DNA of 64,000 nucleotides, from NCBI RefSeq assembly GCF_030758775.1, contig NZ_CP132384.1, positions 868,001 to 932,000 on the forward strand, given 5' to 3'. Of this stretch, positions 43,052 through 52,844 are shown piece by piece. Every line of letters starts with the position of its first letter. Within the stretch, counting starts at the first letter, position 1. The translations under genes and the position numbers were made by a program. The notes below the pieces were generated by a model that ran no database searches, was not told the origin of the DNA, and saw only the letters and a list, made by a program, of their open reading frames with translations. The stretch comes from Bifidobacterium asteroides (GTDB lineage Bacteria; Actinomycetota; Actinomycetes; Actinomycetales; Bifidobacteriaceae).

Positions 43052-46039
43052 ATGGCGATAATTCACCATATGAACGCGAATGAAGACAGGGATCATCAGC
43101 AGACCCAGGAATCCGATCAGCCCAAGTTCCGCTACGATGCCGCCATGGCGCAGACCATCGAGGAGCACTGGCAGAAGCGCTGGGACAAGGAGGGCACCTT
43201 CTGGGCAGCCAACACCAAGGGCGACTTGACCGATGCCCAGGGAGATCACGCCGGAGGCCGCAGTCCCTACTTCGTCATCGACATGTTTCCCTATCCCTCG
43301 GGCAAGGGCCTGCATGTGGGCCACCCCCTGGGCTACATCGCCACCGACGTGGTCAGCCGCTACCACCGGATGAAGGGTGAGAACGTCCTGCACGCCATGG
43401 GCTACGATGCCTTCGGCCTGCCCGCCGAGCAGTATGCGGTCCAGACCGGCCAGCATCCCCGGGTAACCACTGAGCAGAACATCGCCAACATGCGCTGGCA
43501 GCTGCACCGGCTGGGGCTCAGCTTCGACGACCGCCGCTCCTTCGCCACCATCGATACGGACTACGTGCGCTGGACCCAGTGGATCTTCTCGCGCATCTAC
43601 GAGTCCTGGTACGACCCCGACTACCGTCGAGCCGACGGGGGGACGGGCTCGGCCAGGCCTATCAGCGAACTGGTCGAAGCCTTCAAGTCCGGCAGCAAGG
43701 CCATCCCTGGCCATCCCGACGCCTCCTGGGAGGACCTGGACGATGCCGAGCGCTCCGAGGTGCTCAACGACTTCCGCCTGGCCTACATCTCACGCTCGCC
43801 GGTCAACTGGTGCCCCGGGCTGGGCACGGTCCTGGCCAACGAGGAAGTGACCGCAGAGGGCCGCTCCGAGCGCGGCAACTATCCGGTCTACCAGCGTGAG
43901 CTCAAACAGTGGTCCATGCGCATCACCGCCTACGGTCACCGGCTTCTGGAGGATCTGGACATTCTGGACTGGCCCGAAAAGGTCAAGCTCATGCAGCGCA
44001 ACTGGATCGGGGAGTCGCACGGGGCCTCGGTGGACTTCACCGTGCCCAGCCCTGACGGCGACCAGACCATGGAAGTCTACACCACCCGTCCCGATACGCT
44101 TTTCGGCGCCACCTTCGCCGTGGTCTCTCCCGAGCACGACCTGCTGCAGCACCTGCCCCAGGAGTGGCCTGAGGATGTGCCTGAGCAGTGGAAGGGCGGC
44201 TATGCCAATCCTGCGGAGGGCGTGCAGGCCTATCGCAGGGCCGCCGAGGCCAAGACCGCCAAGGATCGCGTGGACGAGGGAGGGGCCAAGACAGGCCTGT
44301 TTACCGGGCTGTATGCGCTCAACCCCATCACCGGGGCCAAGCTGCCTATTTTCACCGCTGACTACGTGCTGATGGACTACGGCACTGGAGCCATCATGGC
44401 TGTGCCAGGCGGCGATCAGCGCGATTACGACTTCGCCGTCAAGTATGGCCTGCCCGTCGTCTACACGGTCAGCCCGCTGGCCGATTCCGGACAGACCCTG
44501 GATGACTATCGCGGCAAGGCGCCTTTCGTCTCCCACGACGGCATTGTGGTCAACTCTTCTGTCCAGTCCACTCAGGCCGTTGGCGACCCTCTCAGCCTGG
44601 ACGGTCTGCGGGTTGACCAGGCCATTGAGAAGATCACTGAATGGCTGGAGTCGGCAGGAGTCGGTCATGGGACGGTCTCTTACCGGCTGCGCGACTGGCT
44701 CTTCTCCCGTCAGCGCTACTGGGGCGAGCCCTTCCCGGTGGTCTATGACGACCAGGGCCTGCCCCACCTGCTGCCCGACGACCAGCTGCCGGTGGCCCTG
44801 CCTGATGTGCCCGACTATTCGCCCAAGACCTTCGACCCCGAGGATGCCCAGTCCAGCCCCGAGGCCCCGCTGAGCCGCAACCAGGACTGGGTGAACGTGA
44901 CCCTGGATTTGGGCGACGGCCCCAAGGTCTACCACAGGGACACCAACACCATGCCCAACTGGGCCGGTTCCTGCTGGTACTACATGCGCTACATCGATCC
45001 CAAGGATGACCAGCACATGGTCGATCCGGAGGAATACGACTACTGGCTGGGGCCCAGGCACAACGCCACGGCCGGTGAGTCGGGCGGCGTCGACCTCTAC
45101 GTGGGCGGCGTGGAGCACGCCGTGCTGCACCTGCTCTATGCCCGCTTCTGGCACAAGGTCCTCTACGATCTGGGTTATGTCTCGTCCAAGGAGCCCTTCC
45201 ACAAGCTCTTCAACCAGGGGATGATCCAGGCCTACGCCTACACGGACCAGCGCGGCCAGTACGTGCCCGCCGCCGAGGTGGAGGAGCATGAGGAGGGCGG
45301 CAAGGTCAGCTACACCTGGCAGGGTCAGCCGGTCAACCGCGAGTTCGGCAAGATGGGCAAGAGCCTCAAGAACATCATCACTCCGGACGACATGTACCGC
45401 ACCTATGGGGCCGACACCTTCCGCCTCTACGAGATGAGCATGGGACCCCTGGACGAGTCCAGGCCCTGGAACACGCGCAACGTGGTGGGCGGCATGCGCT
45501 TCCTGCAGCGGCTCTGGCGCAACGTGGTGGACGAGCAGACAGGTGAGGTGGTCCTGGACGAGGGTGAGCCCGACCAGAAGACCCTGAAGCTGCTCAACAC
45601 CACCATCCACGACGTGACCGTGGAGATGGAGGCCATGCGTCCCAACACGGCCATCGCCAGGATGATCGTGCTCAACAATCATCTGACCGGGCTGAATCCG
45701 ACGCCCAGGGCAGCCGTTGAGCCACTGGTGCTCATGCTTTCGCCCATTGCCCCACACATCTGCGAGGAGCTCTGGAGCCGACTGGGTCACAAGGAATCCC
45801 TGGCGCATGCCCAGTGGCCGACATGGGATGATCGCTATCTTGGCGAGGACACGGTCACTGCCGTGGTCCAGATCAAGGGCAAGGTCCGCGGCAAGCTGCA
45901 GGTCAGCCCCGACATCGCACCCGACCAGCTCGAGGCCATGGCCCTGGCACTGCCCGCCGTTCAGGAACGGCTGGGCGGCAAGGAGCCTCGCAAGGTCATC
46001 GTCAAGGCGCCCAAGATCGTTTCGGTCGTGCCGGCCTGA
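43052..46039 (+). CDS. leuS: Leucyl-tRNA synthetase
   Basis: Charges tRNA-Leu with leucine. The 995-residue protein is longer than the E. coli enzyme (860), as in other actinobacteria. Class I motifs: PYPSGKGLHVGHPLGY (HIGH-type, 81-95) and KMGKSLKN near 767 (KMSKS-type). The editing domain between them has TTRPDTLFGATF and MAVPGGDQRDYDFA. The start is uncertain: ATG 43052 gives six more residues than ATG 43070, and neither has a clear ribosome site. Confidence 0.97.
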   Translation: MAIIHHMNANEDRDHQQTQESDQPKFRYDAAMAQTIEEHWQKRWDKEGTFWAANTKGDLTDAQGDHAGGRSPYFVIDMFPYPSGKGLHVGHPLGYIATDVVSRYHRMKGENVLHAMGYDAFGLPAEQYAVQTGQHPRVTTEQNIANMRWQLHRLGLSFDDRRSFATIDTDYVRWTQWIFSRIYESWYDPDYRRADGGTGSARPISELVEAFKSGSKAIPGHPDASWEDLDDAERSEVLNDFRLAYISRSPVNWCPGLGTVLANEEVTAEGRSERGNYPVYQRELKQWSMRITAYGHRLLEDLDILDWPEKVKLMQRNWIGESHGASVDFTVPSPDGDQTMEVYTTRPDTLFGATFAVVSPEHDLLQHLPQEWPEDVPEQWKGGYANPAEGVQAYRRAAEAKTAKDRVDEGGAKTGLFTGLYALNPITGAKLPIFTADYVLMDYGTGAIMAVPGGDQRDYDFAVKYGLPVVYTVSPLADSGQTLDDYRGKAPFVSHDGIVVNSSVQSTQAVGDPLSLDGLRVDQAIEKITEWLESAGVGHGTVSYRLRDWLFSRQRYWGEPFPVVYDDQGLPHLLPDDQLPVALPDVPDYSPKTFDPEDAQSSPEAPLSRNQDWVNVTLDLGDGPKVYHRDTNTMPNWAGSCWYYMRYIDPKDDQHMVDPEEYDYWLGPRHNATAGESGGVDLYVGGVEHAVLHLLYARFWHKVLYDLGYVSSKEPFHKLFNQGMIQAYAYTDQRGQYVPAAEVEEHEEGGKVSYTWQGQPVNREFGKMGKSLKNIITPDDMYRTYGADTFRLYEMSMGPLDESRPWNTRNVVGGMRFLQRLWRNVVDEQTGEVVLDEGEPDQKTLKLLNTTIHDVTVEMEAMRPNTAIARMIVLNNHLTGLNPTPRAAVEPLVLMLSPIAPHICEELWSRLGHKESLAHAQWPTWDDRYLGEDTVTAVVQIKGKVRGKLQVSPDIAPDQLEAMALALPAVQERLGGKEPRKVIVKAPKIVSVVPA

Positions 46040-46091
46040 CCTTGCACTGCCCGCAGCCAGGCTGTGGACAGGCGATGACCTTCGACCACAT

Positions 46092-46122
46092 AGCCCCTCG
46101 ACCTCATATCGGGGGGCTTTTT
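46092..46122 (+). terminator. Rho-independent terminator after leuS
   Basis: AGCCCC pairs with GGGGCT across a 15-base loop that can pair further, followed by TTTTT. It stands 52 bp after the leuS stop and just before comEA. Confidence 0.8.
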
Positions 46123-46139
46123 CATGCCAGGCTGGGTCC

Positions 46140-46805
46140 ATGAGCATCAACATCACCCAGCCGCCGGCGCCGCCCTTGCAAGCTCTGGCTCTGAATCAAT
46201 CTGCCCGGTCAGAGGGGTCAGCCGAAGGCATGGCCGAATCCCAGACTCGGCATAATCGGCCCGTCTGGTCGTTTACCCCGCTTCAGGCCTTGACAGCCAT
46301 TCTTATGCTGGTGGTTGCCCTTGCTGTCAGCCTGACCCTGCTGGTCCAGCAGGAACGGGCGCTGGCTGCAGGAGTAGCAGTCGACGGAACCGGGGGCATG
46401 TCATCGACTCCGGCAAACGGCGATGCCAGCAGTGCTGCACACCGAAGCAAGCATGTTTCAGGAAACGTTCCCAGTCGGAACACCCATGGTGACGAAGGCA
46501 GCGAGCATACTGACTCGGTCTCAGATTCCGCTCAGCATGGTGAAAGGGCGGGCAATCCCTCTGCTGCTCCGGCCACCAGCACCTCCGCGGGAACAGTAGA
46601 TCAGACTGGACGAGTGAATCTCAATAGCGCCAGCCAAGAGGATCTGGAGAATGTCAAGGGAATCGGACCGGTCACGGCAGCAAAAATACTGGAGCATCGT
46701 CGTGCTATCGGCGGTCGCTACGCCTCGGTCGATCAGCTTTTGGATGTCCCCGGCATCGGTGCCAAGACCCTGGCCCGATTACGCCCATATCTGGTGGCGC
46801 AATGA
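46140..46805 (+). CDS. comEA: ComEA-like DNA-binding competence protein
   Basis: A 221-residue membrane-anchored protein. After a 45-residue cytoplasmic N-terminus comes one helix at about 50-70, then a Ser/His/Asn-rich linker, then the C-terminal double helix-hairpin-helix domain: VNLNSASQEDLENVKGIGPV and LLDVPGIGAKTLARLRPYL, the DNA-binding fold of ComEA. In competent bacteria it receives double-stranded DNA for ComEC. Start is uncertain: ATG 46140 lacks a good ribosome site, ATG 46230 is possible. It overlaps comEC by ATGA. Confidence 0.9.
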   Translation: MSINITQPPAPPLQALALNQSARSEGSAEGMAESQTRHNRPVWSFTPLQALTAILMLVVALAVSLTLLVQQERALAAGVAVDGTGGMSSTPANGDASSAAHRSKHVSGNVPSRNTHGDEGSEHTDSVSDSAQHGERAGNPSAAPATSTSAGTVDQTGRVNLNSASQEDLENVKGIGPVTAAKILEHRRAIGGRYASVDQLLDVPGIGAKTLARLRPYLVAQ

Positions 46806-48751
46806 TGGCCGGCCGGGCAGGAGATCGTCCTGCTGCTGATCGAGAAAACGGCAATCGCAATCTTCGTATGCTCCCCGCTGCCTGTCTGGCCTGGGCGATT
46901 GCCCTGCTGGTGCCGTGGCTTCTGGACCGAATCATGGGCGGATCCGTGGCCGGGCCAGCCAAAAGCGGCGGCTGGTCCAAGACGGCAGGGGAGTCCAGAG
47001 GTGGCATAGCTGGTGGGGGCACGGGCATGTCGGTCTGGTTGATGCCGCTTGTCTTGGCGCTTCCATTACTCATAGCTATGGTCCTGCTTGCCTTCAAACT
47101 CGTTTGTTTGGTCGCTGCAGAGAACTCCGATTGCAAGGGTCAGGTATTGCGTCACCCCTCTCGCTCATGCCCACAAAACCACCTGCCCCAAGGTTGTGAG
47201 TCTCCTTGTATCCCCACCGTGCCGACCTTGGCGTCCACTTGGTTTGGTCCTCGGAAACTGCCGACCTTGGCTGTCTTGGCTGCGGTGGCTCTGACTGCAG
47301 CATTGGCCGCCGCAGTCGGTCATGAGTCAGCGCGCAGCGGGCCGGCAGCCCGGCAGATCCGTCAGGGAAAAGCGCTGGCCGAGATTCGTGGCCGGGCTGT
47401 GGGCCCTATGAGTGCATCCTCTCGGCGAGGCTGGGACTGTCAGGCGGAGATCAGGCTGCAATGGGTGACTGTGGCCGGGGTGCGCATGCCTTCCGATGAA
47501 CGGATCATGCTCTTCGCTGGAAGCCGATCATGCCTGCTGCAACAGGGCGGGCAGTATCGTGCGCGGGGCCTGTTGGAGCCCCCTGCTTACGGCCGTCCTA
47601 TTCCCTGGTTGGCTGTGGAAGACGGCACAAAACAGGTCGAGCCGCCAGGCCCCTGTAGACGATTGATCGCCCGTATGCAAAGGGCCTTTCTCGAACAGAC
47701 CGGCAGACTGGACGATCAGGGAAGGATCCTGGTGCCGGGTTTGACCATGGGCATCCTAGGCAACCAGGCCCTGCCCGGATCGGATGGCTCCCTGGGCAGA
47801 CCGGCAGTGGAGCCCGCCTATGCAACCCGTCTGACCCAGGACTTCCGGGCATCGGGCATCCTGCACCTGATGGCTGTCTCCGGCGGGCACTTCATGATCC
47901 TGGCCTCGCTGCTGGTGAGGATCATGCGAGCCCTGCGCTCGCCTCCCTTGCTGATGGCCTTGGTTTTGTCTGCCGCCTATCTGGGTTTGGGCATGCTGAT
48001 GGTTCCCGGGGATTCAGTCTTGCGGGCTCAGGCCATGGGGCTTCTTTCGGCATTGGCTCTGGCCGCCTGCCGGCCTGCCCAGTCATTGAACACGCTGTCC
48101 TGGTGCGTCCTGCTGGTTCTGATCCTGCGACCTTCCATGGCTGCCAGCTTCGGCTTCGCTCTCTCCTGTGGAGCCGTGCTGGGCATCGGCCTGGGTAACC
48201 GGCGGTTGTCGGCCCTCCTTGAGGATCATCTGCCGGCATTTCTGGCACGTCCATTGGCCACGACCCTGTGCGCCCAGGCCGGTACGCTGCCCGTGCAGGT
48301 GCTGATGAGTCCTGGGTTGCCTCTACTGGCTCCGCTGGCCAACCTGCTGGTCACCCCTGTGGTCGACGCTGCCACAGTGACCGGCCTGCTGGCATTGCTC
48401 ACCTCCTGGCTCTGGCCACCAGTGGGTCTGTTGCTGGCCCGACTGACCTCCCTGGGTACCGGAGTCATGGCTTTTGCCGCCACCTGGCTGGGCGAAGCGG
48501 CTGCTCCGGCGGCCTGGCCACCGGGGCCGGTCGGCAGCGCCTGCCTGGTCGGTCTGGGTCTCATGGCCCTGATCGATCATCGGTTGATGCGATTCATCCG
48601 TGCTCGGGGGCGGGACCATTCATGGCCGGCTGTGACAGGGGCGAATTCGGGGGTTCCATTCCGACCGTCGGCCTGGTTGTCAGCCAAGGGCTGGCTGCGG
48701 CAGACCTATGGCCTTCTAGCCCAGCTGGTCTTCAAAAACGACCCAGGTTAA
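46802..48751 (+). CDS. comEC: ComEC/Rec2-type DNA channel, without metallo-beta-lactamase domain
   Basis: A 649-residue membrane protein. Two N-terminal helices and an OB-like external region (about 180-270) precede the competence domain, whose core block HLMAVSGGHFMILASLL is present and is followed by about eight helices. It ends soon after them; the C-terminal metallo-beta-lactamase domain found in Bacillus ComEC, thought to degrade the non-entering strand, is absent. An insert of about 70 residues rich in Gly/Ser/Pro sits after the second helix. Confidence 0.9.
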   Translation: MMAGRAGDRPAADRENGNRNLRMLPAACLAWAIALLVPWLLDRIMGGSVAGPAKSGGWSKTAGESRGGIAGGGTGMSVWLMPLVLALPLLIAMVLLAFKLVCLVAAENSDCKGQVLRHPSRSCPQNHLPQGCESPCIPTVPTLASTWFGPRKLPTLAVLAAVALTAALAAAVGHESARSGPAARQIRQGKALAEIRGRAVGPMSASSRRGWDCQAEIRLQWVTVAGVRMPSDERIMLFAGSRSCLLQQGGQYRARGLLEPPAYGRPIPWLAVEDGTKQVEPPGPCRRLIARMQRAFLEQTGRLDDQGRILVPGLTMGILGNQALPGSDGSLGRPAVEPAYATRLTQDFRASGILHLMAVSGGHFMILASLLVRIMRALRSPPLLMALVLSAAYLGLGMLMVPGDSVLRAQAMGLLSALALAACRPAQSLNTLSWCVLLVLILRPSMAASFGFALSCGAVLGIGLGNRRLSALLEDHLPAFLARPLATTLCAQAGTLPVQVLMSPGLPLLAPLANLLVTPVVDAATVTGLLALLTSWLWPPVGLLLARLTSLGTGVMAFAATWLGEAAAPAAWPPGPVGSACLVGLGLMALIDHRLMRFIRARGRDHSWPAVTGANSGVPFRPSAWLSAKGWLRQTYGLLAQLVFKNDPG

Positions 48752-48779
48752 TGTCCAGCGATAAAGGGAGATTTGAGTC

Positions 48780-49757
48780 ATGACCAAAGCTCAGCAGGAG
48801 AACCCTTCCGTCCATCTGGTGGTCGGCGGCGATCCCTTCCTCAACGCTCAGCGTTTCAAGGAGCTGTGCGCGCAGGCATGCGCCGCCCATCCGGACAGCG
48901 AATACATAGAGCTGGACGCAGCAGACTGCGACGCGTACGCCTTTCAGGAGGCGGTCGGTCCCTCCCTGCTCAGTCAGACGTCTGTGGTTTGTCTGGATGA
49001 TCTGCAGGCGGCTGATGAAGCCCTGAGCCAGGCTCTGATCGATTTCTGCCGTGAGAGCGCAGGGGCCGGATCCAGCATCGTCATCGCACGTCATGACGGG
49101 GGCAACCGGGGTCGCAGGCTTCTGGACCAAATGGCGCGGGCCGGAGCGGTGACGGAGCGGATGCCGGATCTGAAGAAGTTCGACGACAAGGTCGACTTCG
49201 TCTACGGGCGTTTCAAAGCCCATCAGCGCCGCATCCAGCCACGGGCTGCCCAGCGCCTGGTTGATGTCCTGGGCGAGCGCACTCCGGAACTGGCTGCCAT
49301 GTGCTCCCAGCTCTGCTTCGATTTCGACCAGGATCCCATGACCTTGGAGATCGTCAACCGTTATCTGACCGATAACCCGGCTGTATCCGGTTTCGCGGTG
49401 GCGGACAGGGCCCTTGCCGGCAGTCCGGCCCAAGCCGTCGTCGCTCTGCGTACAGCCCTGGAGCAGGGCAACGAACCCGTCTCCCTGATTGGCGTACTGG
49501 CCCTGAAGCTGCGGACGCTGGGCAAGGAGGCGGCCATCGAGTCGGGATCCATTACCACAGCCGAGGCCAAGGCCGCCTACTGGCAGTTGCGGGAGGCCAA
49601 GAGACAGCTGCATGGATGGACCTCCGCCGGCCTGGCGGCCTGCATCGAGGCCTTGGCCCAAGCTGATGAGATCAGCAAAACCAGCAGCGGCGACGCCCGC
49701 TATGCCCTGGAACGGGCAGTGGAGCTGATCGCCGCCAAGGGAAGGACATTGGCATGA
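48780..49757 (+). CDS. holA: DNA polymerase III delta subunit
   Basis: Clamp-loader wrench subunit that opens the beta clamp. The 325-residue protein has the HolA pattern: VHLVVGGDPFLNAQRFKEL at the N-terminus, SQTSVVCLDDLQAADEAL near 65-82 and a helical collar domain at the end with ALKLRTLGKEAAIE. It follows comEC, the usual order in Gram-positives. GGGAG lies nine bases before the ATG. The stop overlaps the tsaE start. Confidence 0.92.
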   Translation: MTKAQQENPSVHLVVGGDPFLNAQRFKELCAQACAAHPDSEYIELDAADCDAYAFQEAVGPSLLSQTSVVCLDDLQAADEALSQALIDFCRESAGAGSSIVIARHDGGNRGRRLLDQMARAGAVTERMPDLKKFDDKVDFVYGRFKAHQRRIQPRAAQRLVDVLGERTPELAAMCSQLCFDFDQDPMTLEIVNRYLTDNPAVSGFAVADRALAGSPAQAVVALRTALEQGNEPVSLIGVLALKLRTLGKEAAIESGSITTAEAKAAYWQLREAKRQLHGWTSAGLAACIEALAQADEISKTSSGDARYALERAVELIAAKGRTLA

Positions 49758-50356
49758 ACTTGCAGGTCAGTGCCCGGCAACAGGACGGATTTGAACTGGC
49801 TGTGCCTACAGGCGAGGACATGCAAGGCCTGGGCAGAAACCTGGCCTCGTGTCTGCAAGGCGGGGACGTGATCCTCCTGTCCGGGCCTCTGGGTGCGGGC
49901 AAGACCACGCTGGCCCAGGGGCTGGGCCACGGACTTGGAGTGGACGGCCCTGTGGTCTCGCCCACCTTCACCATCGCAAGAGAGCTGCATGGCCATCTGT
50001 CCGACGGCTCGCCGGTTACCCTGATCCACGTGGATGCCTACCGGCTGGGTGGACAGGGCTATCTGCCTGGGGAGGATGCCGTGGATCGGCTCCTGGACGA
50101 GCTGGAGTCCCTTGGTCTGGATGAGGAATTGGAAGACCCGGGCCAAAGGACCATCATTCTGATGGAATGGGGCGAGCAGATGGCCTCTGTCCTGGCCGAT
50201 CAACGTCTGGAAGTGACCATCGACCGACACGTGGATCCCCGGGAGGATCCTGAGGCGCCACCCAGCTCCCAGGGTCAGCGTATGGTACGTCTGCGTGGAG
50301 TGGGCCCGTCATGGGCCAATAGAATGGATCAGCTGAGAAAGGCGATGACGGCATGA
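49754..50356 (+). CDS. tsaE: tRNA t6A biosynthesis ATPase TsaE
   Basis: ATPase of the TsaBDE complex that makes N6-threonylcarbamoyladenosine on ANN-reading tRNAs. Walker A is SGPLGAGKTT (43-52), followed by the family blocks VSPTFTIARE and HVDAYRL and a Walker B-like IILMEWGEQ. At 200 residues it is about 40 longer than E. coli TsaE, with an insert near 85-95 and an extra tail. Four-base overlaps link it to holA and tsaB. Confidence 0.95.
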   Translation: MNLQVSARQQDGFELAVPTGEDMQGLGRNLASCLQGGDVILLSGPLGAGKTTLAQGLGHGLGVDGPVVSPTFTIARELHGHLSDGSPVTLIHVDAYRLGGQGYLPGEDAVDRLLDELESLGLDEELEDPGQRTIILMEWGEQMASVLADQRLEVTIDRHVDPREDPEAPPSSQGQRMVRLRGVGPSWANRMDQLRKAMTA

Positions 50357-51141
50357 GCGGGACCGATACGTCCCTTTTGGTGATCGATACCTCATATGGA
50401 TCGACTGTGGGGCTGCCAGGGCGGGAGCCGTGCATCGAGACCGACTCGCGCTCGCACGTTGAACGCCTCCAGGTCAATATCGCCAAGGTCATGGATCAGG
50501 CTGGGCTGTCTGCAGACGATCTGCGGACCATCGTAGTGGGACTGGGGCCTGCGCCTTTCACCGGTCTGCGGGCAGGCATCGTCACCGCCAAAGCCCTGGC
50601 GTTCGCCACGGGTGCCCGTCTGCTGGGACAGGACATCCTGGAGCCGCAGGCCCGCTATGCCTACAGCAGGTTCAAGCAGCAGGGCCAAGACCATGCACGG
50701 CTTCTGGTTCTGGCTGTCAACGATGCTCGACGGCGGCAGCTCTATTACCGTCTCTTTGACGACTTCGGTGGCGCAGAGGCTCCGGCACGGCCGCTGACCG
50801 AAATGAGCATCGACTATCCGGCGGCTATTTGTGAGAAGATCGCGGCCATTGCGGAAGAGCGGGAGTCTGTGGATCAGGACCCTGTCACTCTGGTCATCAG
50901 CGGCCATGGAGCCACCCGCTATGCCGACCAGTGGGAGCGTCTGGATCAGCATTCCGATATGCGGGTTGTGCTGGACGAAGGATCCTTCCTGGAGGATCGG
51001 ACACTGGGGACGGGCCTGATGGCTGCTTGCGCTACCAGACGTGCCCAGCATGGGCTGATCGACCCGGTGGAGCCACTTTATCTTCGCCGGCCGGATGTCT
51101 CCGTGCCCAATCCGCTTAAGCATGTGGCAGTCCAATCATGA
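50353..51141 (+). CDS. tsaB: tRNA t6A biosynthesis protein TsaB
   Basis: Non-catalytic partner of TsaD, an ASKHA-fold protein. The 262-residue product begins LLVIDTSYGSTVGL, carries SHVERLQVNIAKVM, where other members have a similar His-containing helix, and has GLGPAPFTGLRAGI at about 63-76, the family signature. Starts with ATGA overlapping tsaE and overlaps rimI at its end. Confidence 0.93.
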   Translation: MSGTDTSLLVIDTSYGSTVGLPGREPCIETDSRSHVERLQVNIAKVMDQAGLSADDLRTIVVGLGPAPFTGLRAGIVTAKALAFATGARLLGQDILEPQARYAYSRFKQQGQDHARLLVLAVNDARRRQLYYRLFDDFGGAEAPARPLTEMSIDYPAAICEKIAAIAEERESVDQDPVTLVISGHGATRYADQWERLDQHSDMRVVLDEGSFLEDRTLGTGLMAACATRRAQHGLIDPVEPLYLRRPDVSVPNPLKHVAVQS

Positions 51142-51650
51142 TCCGCAGGGCGGTCTTGGAGGATCTGGACCGGTTGGTCGATCTGGAATCGCGCGTCTTC
51201 GGCGACCAGGCCTGGAGCCGGCAGGAGCTGCGGTTCGAGTTGTCTGCGCCTTCACGCACCTACCTGGTATGGGAAGACCAGGGTGCCATACTGGGCTACG
51301 GAGGCTATTGGTCAGGCGAAAGGGATGCCGAGCTGATGACTATCGGGGTGCTGCCGGAAGCCCGGCATCGCGGCATTGCAGGATCTCTGCTGGCCAGGAT
51401 AATTACCGGAGCCGATCGCGAGGGTCTGCAACGCATGAACCTGAAGGTCCGCGTAGACAACCCTGCGGCCATTGACCTCTACAAGGACTTCGGCTTCTCA
51501 CAGACGGGTCTGTGCAAGGGCTACTATCAGCCTGAGGATGTTGACGCCTGGGCTATGACCAGACCTTTAAGCTCGGTTGGATCGGGTCCGGTGGGTTTTG
51601 TCAGCAACAAGCTTTCGGAGGGACAGGAAAGGATCATTGACCATGAGTGA
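51138..51650 (+). CDS. rimI: Ribosomal-protein alanine N-acetyltransferase RimI
   Basis: GNAT-fold acetyltransferase. The 170-residue product has the acetyl-CoA loop in LPEARHRGIAGSLL (the Q/RxxGxG/A motif) and the C-terminal NPAAIDLYKDFGFSQTG. RimI acetylates the N-terminus of ribosomal protein S18 and, in some bacteria, other proteins. It lies between tsaB and tsaD, as in many actinobacteria, with overlaps at both ends. Confidence 0.93.
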   Translation: MIRRAVLEDLDRLVDLESRVFGDQAWSRQELRFELSAPSRTYLVWEDQGAILGYGGYWSGERDAELMTIGVLPEARHRGIAGSLLARIITGADREGLQRMNLKVRVDNPAAIDLYKDFGFSQTGLCKGYYQPEDVDAWAMTRPLSSVGSGPVGFVSNKLSEGQERIIDHE

Positions 51651-52686
51651 GCCCCTGGTGCTGGGCATCGAATCCACCTGCGACGAGACCGCTGCCGCCC
51701 TGGTCCAGGGCAACCGACTGCTGTCCGACGTGGTCGCATCCTCCATGAACGAGCACGCCCGCTACGGCGGCGTCATACCTGAGATCGCCTCGCGGGCACA
51801 CGCTGAGTCCTTTGTGCCGGTCGTCTCCAAGGCCCTGAAGGATGCGGACATGGACCTGTCCCAGGTGGATGCCATAGCGGTCTCGGCTGGTCCTGGACTG
51901 GCTGGATGCCTGGCTGTAGGCGTTTCCGGTGCCAAGGCGCTGGCTTGGGCGGCGAAAAAGCCCTTGTATGGCATCAACCACGTCATAGGACACATAGCGG
52001 TCACCCAGCTCCAGTTCGGCCCCTTCCCTCAGAATGCCCTGGCCCTGATCGTCTCCGGCGGTCACACCTCACTGCTGCATGTGGATGATCTGGCGCGATC
52101 GGTCCAGGTGGTGGGCACCACCTTGGACGACGCGGCGGGGGAGTGCTTCGACAAGATCGCCCGTCTGCTCGGCTTTCCCTATCCGGGCGGCCCCCACATC
52201 GACCGCCACGCCCGTCTGGGCGATCCTCATGCCATCGCCGTGCCCCAGGGGCTGACCAAGGGCCGGGCCGGAGCCGAGCATCCCTATGACTTCAGCTTCT
52301 CCGGGGTCAAGACGGCCGTGGCTCGATGGGTCGAACGCAGACAGCAGGCCGGGCTCGACATTCCCGTGGATGATGTCTGCGCCTCCCTGGCTGATTCCGT
52401 GGCCACGGTCCTGTCCCGCAAGGCCATGGCCGCCTGCCACAGGTTCGGCACGGATACCCTGATTGTCGGCGGCGGGTTCTCGGCCAATTCGCAGCTGCGT
52501 GGCAAGCTCCAGGAGTTCGGCGACCAGGAGGGCATCAAGGTCCGCATTCCGAAAATCAACCTGTGCACGGACAACGGCGCCATGGTGGCCATGCTGGGCG
52601 TCAATCTGGTTCAGGCCGGACTGGCTCCCTCTGCTCCTGACTTCTCCATCGATTCGGCCATGCCCATGGACAGGATTCTCATGTAA
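51643..52686 (+). CDS. tsaD: tRNA N6-adenosine threonylcarbamoyltransferase TsaD
   Basis: Transfers the threonylcarbamoyl group to A37 of tRNA. The 347-residue protein shows LGIESTCDETAAAL at 7-20, the iron ligands in NHVIGHIAV (His113 and His117), and VSGGHTSLLHV, the nucleotide-binding block. The start at 51643 has GGAAAGGA nine bases before and overlaps rimI by eight bases. It ends the t6A operon. The TsaC/Sua5 enzyme, also needed, is not in this window. Confidence 0.96.
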   Translation: MSEPLVLGIESTCDETAAALVQGNRLLSDVVASSMNEHARYGGVIPEIASRAHAESFVPVVSKALKDADMDLSQVDAIAVSAGPGLAGCLAVGVSGAKALAWAAKKPLYGINHVIGHIAVTQLQFGPFPQNALALIVSGGHTSLLHVDDLARSVQVVGTTLDDAAGECFDKIARLLGFPYPGGPHIDRHARLGDPHAIAVPQGLTKGRAGAEHPYDFSFSGVKTAVARWVERRQQAGLDIPVDDVCASLADSVATVLSRKAMAACHRFGTDTLIVGGGFSANSQLRGKLQEFGDQEGIKVRIPKINLCTDNGAMVAMLGVNLVQAGLAPSAPDFSIDSAMPMDRILM

Positions 52687-52699
52687 TCGACACGCCAAG

Positions 52700-52728
52700 T
52701 TGTCGGATACGAGAGTCCTGACTATAGT
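52700..52728 (+). promoter_or_regulatory. Promoter of tRNA-Asn
   Basis: TTGTCG (52700-52705) and TATAGT (52723-52728) are 17 bp apart. Transcription would begin near 52735, 30 bases before the mature 5' end. Confidence 0.65.
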
Positions 52729-52764
52729 ATGGTAATTGTGTTCAGCGAGAGTTGAACGGGACAT

Positions 52765-52837
52765 TCCCGCATAGCTCAGTTGGCAGAGCGTTCGACTGTT
52801 AATCGAAATGTCGCTGGTTCAAGCCCAGCTGCGGGAG
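52765..52837 (+). tRNA. tRNA-Asn (anticodon GTT)
   Basis: Acceptor TCCCGCA with TGCGGGA, D-arm AGCTCAGTTGGCAGAGC, anticodon stem TTCGA/TCGAA with loop CTGTTAA, and T-loop GTTCAAGCC. Discriminator G; CCA is not encoded. Confidence 0.96.
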
Positions 52838-52844
52838 CTTCCAA

